A DNA stretch of 17,136 nt, taken from assembly GCA_002887195.1 (NCBI GenBank), contig PJAB01001114.1, forward strand, positions 1-17,136, read 5' to 3'. Shown piece after piece: positions 7,953 through 13,657 of the stretch. The stretch is from Chrysochromulina parva. Lineage: Eukaryota; Haptophyta; Prymnesiales; Chrysochromulinaceae. The first letter of the stretch is position 1; every line of letters begins with the position of its first letter. The notes below the pieces were generated by a model. The model was not told the DNA's origin and searched no databases. It was given only the letters and a program-made list of their open reading frames with translations. Made by a program: the position numbers and the translations under genes.

Positions 7953-8471
7953 AGAGCGCCGTGGCGGGCGCGAATCTAGAGAGCGGCCCACACCTCTCAC
8001 CTGGTCGCCTCGCAAGAACGCCGGAGGCTCACGATGCAGATCGGAGGATGAGGATGAGCTCATGATGAGCTCACGATGAGCTCGGATGAGCTCACGATGC
8101 AGATCGGAGGATGAGGATGAGCTCACTATGAGCTCGGATGAGCTCAGATGAGCTCCGAGCGAGCTCGGATGAGCTCAGATGAGCTCACGATGAGCTCGGA
8201 TGACGATGAGCTCCGAGCGAGCTGCCAACTTACGTTTAGAGATCCATGGTGCATGGAGGGTAATGAAGAACGAGCCACGCGCGCGCGTGCGACGTGCGCG
8301 TAGATACAGCCGGTCAGGCGTGGGCGGCACCCGGGCAGGCGCGACTGCCGACTCCACGGCCGCATACTGTTGAGTACCGGTAGCGACTAGCGTTCGTGCG
8401 TCTATACACCGCACTAACCACTATTAAAACACGTCACTAAACACCGCCGGCCGCCGCGCTCAATACGACGC
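7953..8471. other. Convergent 3' intergenic region containing a minisatellite
   Basis: This region separates the coiled-coil gene (+) and sulfotransferase gene (-), which converge. It starts with an imperfect duplication of GCGCGA(G/A)TCTAGAGAGCG (7942-7984), continues with the GATGAGCTC minisatellite, and ends in unremarkable sequence with a short alternating CG run (8278-8288). No gene was recognised. Confidence 0.55.
8028..8222. repeat. GATGAGCTC minisatellite
   Basis: The tract is built of GATGAGCTC(A/G) units and variants such as CACGATGAGCTCG and GATGAGCTCCGAGCGAGCTC. At a higher order, a block beginning CTCACGATGCAGATCGGAGG occurs at 8028-8062 and 8091-8125, a 63-bp period. GAGCTC is itself palindromic, so the tract can form many short foldbacks. 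It lies wholly between two converging genes. Confidence 0.85.
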
Positions 8472-11055
8472 TCAGTAGACGTTGAAGACGAACGTTTCCT
8501 TAGGGAGGGGCTTGCCCACGAAGGCCATCGTCTCGCGCCACTCGCGCCCCTCGGTGTGATCGCGCACAAAGGCAGCGAGCTGCACGTCCCACGCGGCACG
8601 CCACGCCGCGGCCGGCTGCGGCTTCGTCGGACAGCTCGCGGTGCAGTGCTTCGCGGGCGGCGCGTCCCCAGATGAGGACTTGCCGCCAACGGCCGGAGTG
8701 ACGAAGCGTGACGAAGCTGCTTCGTCAGCGTCCCCAGATGAGGACTTGTCGCCAATGGCCGTCGAGGGGAGGGCGCCGTGATGAGCACTTGCATGCAAGC
8801 GCCCAGATGAGGACTTGTCGCCAATGGCCGTCCAGCAGCTCTGCCAGCATGGGATCGGCGCACCGTCGGTGGGCGAGCGGTAGCGTTGGGGGTCGTGCCA
8901 GCCAGGATCGGCCGTCCACGAGCGGTTACACCGATAGCGTAGCTCATCCGGCGCGAACTGCGTCCAAAGTTGAATTGCAATCAGTGGTCATTAGAGGCAA
9001 TCAGAGGCAATCAGAGCTCCCCACCTGCGTCCAAAGCGGCCAGCAGCCGAGCAGTGCAATCAGTGGTCATTAGAGGCAATCAGAGGCAATCAGAGCTCCC
9101 CACCTGCGTCCAAAGCGGCCAGCAGCCGAGCAGATCCTTCTCGGGCACCACATCCCCTGAGCACTCAACGCATGAGAAGCGCGCGCGCTCGTGGGCCAGG
9201 TACCTGTGGGGAGGGGAGGGCGCCGTGATGAGCACCTGCATGCAAGCAGCGCCCAGGGGTTCGCACGAGAAGCGTGCGATCTCGTGCGATCTCGTGCGAT
9301 CTCGTGCGATCTCGTGCGATCTCTCTGGGCCAGGTACCAAGGCTCTCTCTCGTTGACGCTCCAAGGCACGCCCCCGCCGGAGGTTTGCACATACTCTCGA
9401 CGCAATTGGGTGCCCGAGAGAGCCTCGAGCAGCTGCAGCGGCATCGCCTTTTGGGCGTCCGCACGGGCAGCGAGCGCGACTCCTGCCTCACGCAGCTTCA
9501 TCACGCGAGCACGCGTCACGCTGGCAGCTTCGTCAGCACGAGCACGCGTCAAGCTGGCAGCGGCGGCGCTGCGACCGCTGGTCCCGCTGCCGCCGCCGTC
9601 CATGCCGCCGCCGCCGCTGCTGCTGTCGTCGCTGCTGCCGCTGCTGCCGCTGCTGCCACCGCCGCTGCCGCCGCTGCTGCTGTCGCCGCTGCCGCTGTCG
9701 CCGCGCGCCTCAAACTCGCGCCTGGCCGCAAGGTACAAACGTTCATCAATGGCCACATTCTCGCACGCACGCCGCAGGACCTCTTCAGCACTAACCGCCG
9801 CACACTTGACCTCGTCGAATCGCATGTCGACCGCACGTTGATGCTCGTCCACCCCTTCGACGACGCACGGGCCGTACCCACGGCACTCCATATGCCCCCG
9901 CGGGCCGCCGGTGGACGAGCCGCCGTTCCGCAGCAGATGATTCTTCGCATTCGAGGCGGAGCCACGCATGCGGGCGATGATCAAGCTCATCAGGTCCGCT
10001 GGCGGGGAGGCCACGAGGGAGGCGCAAGTGCGCGAGGTCCAATTACGAAGCGCCTGCTGCCGGCTCAGCGTCTCGCTCGCCACGATCTGCATGCGGTACG
10101 CTGGGTGACGAAGGCCCACGAGGTCACTCAAGGAGAGCACGAATTCGTCAAAGAGCTCGACGACGCCGACGAGGTCGAACTTTTCCCACATGAAACGTAC
10201 GGCGCGCTCGTGGCTGGGCGTGAGCGCTTGCAGATGCGGCCCGTCGTGGCACGTCAGCCCCATCGCCAGCCGCGCCTCGCAGTCGGGTGGGTTGCGCCAG
10301 AAGCACAGCGGCACGCGGTGGTTGCAGAAATGGTAGTGCCAACTCAGATGATGGAGCAGAGGGTGGCGGAGAAGCGTGACTAGATTGCATCGGCAGCCCT
10401 TGGCGCGGAGGAGGGAGCGGAGGAACAGCAGATCGGGCAGCGAGTACATGTTGAAGTACGGGTGAGACATGTGGCCGCCGATGTGGATCTCGACGGCGAG
10501 GCGCAGCCCGTCGAGCTGGCTGGTGCCGGGCATCTCCACGAGGGTGTGCAGCCGGTGCAGCACGATCTGCAGCGAGAGCTTGTCGAAGCGGTTGACGAAG
10601 GAGATCAGGTCGAACTCACCCAGCTGTGCGTGCCGCTGCAGGATCGAGCGCAGAGTCGTGCCGCCCGTCTTCTCGAGGTGATGGAAGAAGACGACCGAGC
10701 AGCGCGGCAATGGCACGAGTGCTGCGGAGGGAGCATCGACGCTAGCGGCGAGATCGGCACGTGGAGCATTCACAGAAGCAGGATGCCAGTCCAGAGGCGG
10801 CAAGTGCATGCCGTCCTTGCGCGAACTCATCGAGTTGGCATCCTCGGGTGGCCCAGCCGAAGAGGTGCCGATGGCGGCGGCAGGACGAGCCGGTAGGTCG
10901 AGCGACCTCAGCGGCCTCATTGCGAGCTGCGTCGACAATTGCAGCTCTCTCTGGCCACCTGAGTATGACATGCCTCGCCGCGGCGAGCGCTGCGAGATCC
11001 ACACCATGAGCAGCGCGAGCGCGGCGGCTGCGACAACCAATCGGCGTCCTGCCAT
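8472..11055 (-). CDS. Type II membrane sulfotransferase, three exons
   Basis: Joining 11055-9338, 9203-9104 and 8957-8472 gives 767 residues with every junction in frame. The ATG (AAGATGG) was preferred because upstream in-frame codons lack ATG. Residues 5-20 form a signal anchor (LVVAAAALALLMVWI), as in Golgi enzymes. The sulfotransferase part spans about 118-450: a PAPS 5'-phosphosulfate loop in FFHHLEKTGGTTL (about 123-135) and a 3'-phosphate-binding segment LLRHPLLHHLSWHYHF (about 228-243), a pattern seen in carbohydrate sulfotransferases of the HS2ST/Gal3ST type. A Ser/Gly linker (about 452-495) follows, then an unrecognised Cys/Trp-rich tail (FSCVECSGDVV, CWPLWTQ, CNRSW, CWQSCW), with GDKSSSG repeats and the end FVFNVY. 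It probably sulfates glycans or other secreted substrates. Introns 1 and 2 carry repeated modules. Confidence 0.72.
8664..8831 (-). repeat. Exonic direct repeats with an inserted palindrome module
   Basis: CCCAGATGAGGACTTGTCGC followed by CAATGGCCGT (plus strand) occurs at 8733-8762 and 8802-8831, exactly 69 bp apart, with a diverged third copy at 8664-8695. Between the two perfect copies lies the palindrome module (8764-8799). The 69-bp unit is in frame within exon 3 of the sulfotransferase, adding 23 residues including LHASAHHGALPS. It therefore looks like an intron-type module read as coding sequence. Confidence 0.75.
8764..8799 (-). repeat. Palindrome module, copy 1 (exonic)
   Basis: This 36-bp segment on the minus strand begins with the perfect palindrome CTTGCATGCAAG, then TGCTCATCACGGCGCCCTCC and CCTC. 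It matches the segment at 9211-9246 with one difference and, less closely, those at about 15671-15705 and 15746-15780. Here it lies in exon 3 of the sulfotransferase. Confidence 0.85.
8958..9103 (-). other. Sulfotransferase intron 2 (146 nt), internally duplicated
   Basis: On the minus strand the donor is GACGCAG|GTGGGGAG and the acceptor TTGGACGCAG|TTCGCG. Both sides keep phase 0. The exon end CTTTGGACGCAG (9104-9115) recurs exactly at the intron end (8958-8969) and once inside (9025-9036). A perfect 79-bp tandem duplication (8976-9054 and 9055-9133) spans the exon 2 end and the intron start, creating an internal CAG|GTGGGG at 9025/9024. TGATTGCCTCTAATGACC occurs in both copies. Confidence 0.65.
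8976..9133. repeat. Perfect 79-bp tandem duplication across an exon-intron boundary
   Basis: Bases 8976-9054 and 9055-9133 are identical. On the transcript strand each unit holds the last 30 bases of exon 2 followed by the first 49 bases of the intron. The lack of differences suggests the duplication is recent (or that it is an assembly artefact). Confidence 0.9.
9211..9246 (-). repeat. Palindrome module, copy 2 (intronic)
   Basis: This copy differs by one base from the exonic copy at 8764-8799: the palindrome reads CTTGCATGCAGG. In the transcript it directly precedes the CCCACAG acceptor of intron 1, supplying the pyrimidine-rich 3' end. Confidence 0.85.
9274..9323. repeat. Five-copy 10-bp tandem repeat in intron 1
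   Basis: GTGCGATCTC is repeated five times without interruption. It lies inside intron 1 of the sulfotransferase, where the intron otherwise resembles the start of exon 2. Confidence 0.9.
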
Positions 11056-11158
11056 CTTGGTTTTTTGCACACAATGCGTTCAGGACAACGCTCCGAATTC
11101 ACACCAACCAAAACAACGACGCCACTTGCCCACCTCTCCCCGGCTTCCCGCCCGCACC
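11056..11158 (-). promoter_or_regulatory. Very short region between MATE 3' end and sulfotransferase start
   Basis: Two same-strand genes are separated by 103 bases, which must hold the MATE 3' end and the sulfotransferase promoter unless the latter lies in the MATE coding region. An A-rich run (CAAAAAACCAAG) precedes the sulfotransferase ATG. No TATA box was seen. Confidence 0.35.
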
Positions 11159-13117
11159 TCACTGCGCCACCGGGCGCGCGCGCTGCCGCTGCAGAAGCCC
11201 ACCTCCCCACGCGAAGCCGAGAATGCGCACCAGCTGGAAGAAGATGTAGACGCGCCACACGCCACTCAACCCGCTGAGCAGCCCGTGGCTTGAGCGGCGC
11301 ACGATGGCGAGCATGCCGGTGACGGAGAGGGCGATGAAGGCGTAGGTCGCCCACATCGCTCGAAAGGCGCGGCGAGCGAGCATCATGCCCTCTAGGGTGA
11401 TAGCAGTGCCATGCAACGAGAGGGTCGTCGCCATCAGCGGAACGATCTGGTGCATTTGCTGGAGTACGGCCGGGTCGGTGGTGAAGGAGCTGCCGAAGCC
11501 GAGCAAGACGAAGCTCGAGAGAGCTACGACGCTGAGCGAGATGCACAACGTGCACCGGAGCAGCTGCTCCAGCGTCGGGCGCGCCGCCCGCAAGTCAAAC
11601 GTGCCCCCAGAGGAGAAGGCGGGAAGGTACGCTTGGCAGAGGCTCGAGCCCACGTCGTTCATCGTGAAGCAGAGCATGGCGGTGGCGAAGAGCGCGGTGT
11701 GCGCGGCAGCGGGCACACCGCCCAGACTGGCCGCCGTCGCCGCGCATCCATTATGCATGCCGATCTTGACTCCCATGACGAACAAAAAGGGCACGAAGCC
11801 CATCAGTGCGCGTGCGACGGCGAAGCTGCCCACGCCGCCCACGCCGCCGCCGCCCACGCTGCCGCCGCCCTCGCTGCCGCCGCCGCCGCCGCTGCCGCCG
11901 CCGCCCACGCTGACCTCGGTCTGCACCGCCCTCGCCTCCGCTTTGAGGGTCAGTTCCAGCTGCTTAAAGGGGAAGTAGCGCGATCGATTGCCCTCATTCA
12001 TCAACCGGACTGTGCACCCTTCCTGTCCTACCTCCGCCACCACCGCCCGTAGCCCGTTGTCCATTGGACGCTCCTGCCCAACCAGCTTCACCACGTCGCC
12101 TGGAGCGATGCGCGCGTCCAGCACGGCGCGTGGTGCCACCCGCGCGCCCAAGGCTTCCACAGCATCCTCCGTGCCCATATTTGGACCCAAGGCTTCCAGA
12201 GCGTCCTCCATGCCCATATTTGGACCCAAGGCTTCCACAGCGTCCTCCGAGCCCATATTTGGAACTGCGGGCGGCGGGCGGCGCAGGAAGCCCTTTTGCG
12301 CGAGCGCCCGGAGAAGCAGCGCGGCGGCGCACAGCTGGGACGCGGAGGTGGCCCAAGCCGCACCCGCAAGCCCTTGCCCGAGACAGGTGATGAGCACAAA
12401 GTTGCCTGCCAAATTGAGTGCCGCGCTCAGGCCGACCGCGATCATCGGCGTGGTTGTGTCCTTGACGCCGATGCAGATGGCCTGGGCCACGGTGGCGATC
12501 ACCACGGCTGGGATGGCGAGCGCGCGTATGAACACGTAGCGCGCGCACGGCACGGCGAGCGCGGCGTTGCCCGAGCAATAGGCCATCGCAAGGGATGCCG
12601 CGTTCGCGGTCACGAGGCCGGCGATCATGAAGCCCCCGGCAGTTCCCATCGAGAGGCTCGTCCGCGTCGTCGTGGCAAGGACATCTCCACTCCCTTTGGT
12701 GGCAAAGGCGCGGGCACAGAGATTTGTCGCGCCAATCGAGATGAACAGCAAGGGATTTGGTGCCGAGTCGGAGATGCTGCTTGCCGGCCCCAAGGCGGCG
12801 AGCTCGAGCGTAGACAGCCGTCCGACGAACGCGGCGTCGATGAGCGACATGAGCGCCGGCGATGCGTAGATGCCAAACGCGGGCAGCACGAAACGAAAGC
12901 ACTCGCGCAAGGAAGGGACCGGAGGGTGAGCCGTGTCCACAGTCTTGAGCGTCAGCGTGCTCTGGCTAGCAGTCGGCGGCATGCTCTGGCGGCGAAGCGA
13001 TGGTGTACTGCGGCGAAGAAGTGGCACGTCTGTTGATGCGTGTCGTCGATCTAAATTTATCGGTAATATTGGATGATAAGCGCTTGAGGTTGCGACGAGC
13101 ACGAAGATGAGCAACAT
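11159..13117 (-). CDS. MATE-family efflux transporter with SH3-like insertion and a plastid-type leader
   Basis: The protein has 652 residues from the first in-frame ATG. The N-terminus (MLLIFVLVATSSAYHPILP) is a signal peptide whose cleavage site TSSA|Y, followed by an Arg/Ser-rich stretch, resembles the bipartite plastid leaders of secondary algae. MATE half 1 spans about 72-275: PAFGIYASPALMSLIDAAFVGRLS is the family's first helix, and GVKDTTTPMIAVGLSAALNLAGN is typical of plant and bacterial MATEs. Half 2 spans about 431-634. The central loop is enlarged: three PNMGxEDAxEALG repeats (about 285-324), an SH3/KOW-like module (APGDVVKLVG near 338-347, then AVVAEVG, CTVRLMNEG, LEL), and a Gly/Ser linker (about 404-430). 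MATE proteins export organic cations, acids or metabolites against H+ or Na+; the substrate is unknown. No intron is needed. Confidence 0.82.
   Translation of the reverse strand: MLLIFVLVATSSAYHPILPINLDRRHASTDVPLLRRSTPSLRRQSMPPTASQSTLTLKTVDTAHPPVPSLRECFRFVLPAFGIYASPALMSLIDAAFVGRLSTLELAALGPASSISDSAPNPLLFISIGATNLCARAFATKGSGDVLATTTRTSLSMGTAGGFMIAGLVTANAASLAMAYCSGNAALAVPCARYVFIRALAIPAVVIATVAQAICIGVKDTTTPMIAVGLSAALNLAGNFVLITCLGQGLAGAAWATSASQLCAAALLLRALAQKGFLRRPPPAVPNMGSEDAVEALGPNMGMEDALEALGPNMGTEDAVEALGARVAPRAVLDARIAPGDVVKLVGQERPMDNGLRAVVAEVGQEGCTVRLMNEGNRSRYFPFKQLELTLKAEARAVQTEVSVGGGGSGGGGGSEGGGSVGGGGVGGVGSFAVARALMGFVPFLFVMGVKIGMHNGCAATAASLGGVPAAAHTALFATAMLCFTMNDVGSSLCQAYLPAFSSGGTFDLRAARPTLEQLLRCTLCISLSVVALSSFVLLGFGSSFTTDPAVLQQMHQIVPLMATTLSLHGTAITLEGMMLARRAFRAMWATYAFIALSVTGMLAIVRRSSHGLLSGLSGVWRVYIFFQLVRILGFAWGGGLLQRQRARPVAQ
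12147..12263 (-). repeat. Three 39-bp coding repeats in the MATE loop
   Basis: Units at 12147-12185, 12186-12224 and 12225-12263 each encode a 13-residue PNMGxEDAxEALG segment in the central loop of the MATE protein. The units differ at few positions, so the expansion looks recent. Confidence 0.9.
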
Positions 13118-13657
13118 AAAAAAAAAAGACTTCACTTCAAGAATTCCGCAATGAAACAGAAACCAGCCCCTCCTTTCTCATTGTGAATGGGGGCTCCCGC
13201 GCCGGGCCGACCCTGTGTGGAAAACGGGGAGGGGTAAACAGAAACCTTGTGCTCGTCGTGGACGACACCCATACTCACAGTTCAGAGAGTCGGCACGCCC
13301 GGGTCTTCAAGTTCAACCCAGGGTTTGGGAACTGTGACGCCATCGAGCGACGAGCCTACGACGAGCCTGAGTCGGCATGGCATGCGGCATGCACACGTTA
13401 TTCATTGTCTCAGCATTGGGACTTGGGCGTTATTTGAGTTTGGAGGATCGTGGTTCGTGCGGGGCGGACCGCACGAGCGAAAGCGGCATGGAAAAGCGCT
13501 AAGCGGAATCTTGGTTGTTGGTAGAGGTACTTGAATATGTTAGGTATTTGTCAAGCGAAGGGCCACACATAGACTACCGCAACACCATGTCAAATGTCCA
13601 CACAGCACCGCCCCTCAAATCATCATGTTACATGCATCTGTTAAATTCATCTGCCAC
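13118..13657. other. Intergenic region, no gene recognised
   Basis: This 540-base region lies upstream of the MATE gene and downstream of the surface-protein gene (both minus strand). It is less GC-rich than the coding regions and begins with a 10-base A run (plus strand) immediately before the MATE ATG, which on the transcript is a U-rich tract. A plus-strand frame at 13183-13437 has an ATG but no recognisable motif or coding-like bias. The 3' untranslated part of the surface gene and the MATE promoter presumably lie here. Confidence 0.45.

Larger units (their letters stand above)
9204..9337 (-). other. Sulfotransferase intron 1 (134 nt)
   Basis: On the minus strand the donor is CCTTG|GTACCTGG and the acceptor CCCCACAG|GTACCTGG. 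Splicing gives EPWYLAHERARF without a frame change. The intron start GTACCTGGCCCA (9326-9337) repeats the start of exon 2 (9192-9203), and the likeness resumes further in (GCACGCTTCTCGTGCG in the intron, GCGCGCTTCTCATGCG in the exon). Between them is a 10-bp repeat, and the 3' part is the palindrome module. Confidence 0.7.

Noticed and set aside
9274..9323. Possible CRISPR or phage-type repeat array
   Set aside because: The 10-bp units are directly abutting with no spacers, and the context is a eukaryotic intron.
9274..10383. Long plus-strand frame with Ala tracts opposite the sulfotransferase
   Set aside because: It is antisense to clear sulfotransferase motifs; GC-rich coding DNA commonly leaves such frames open.
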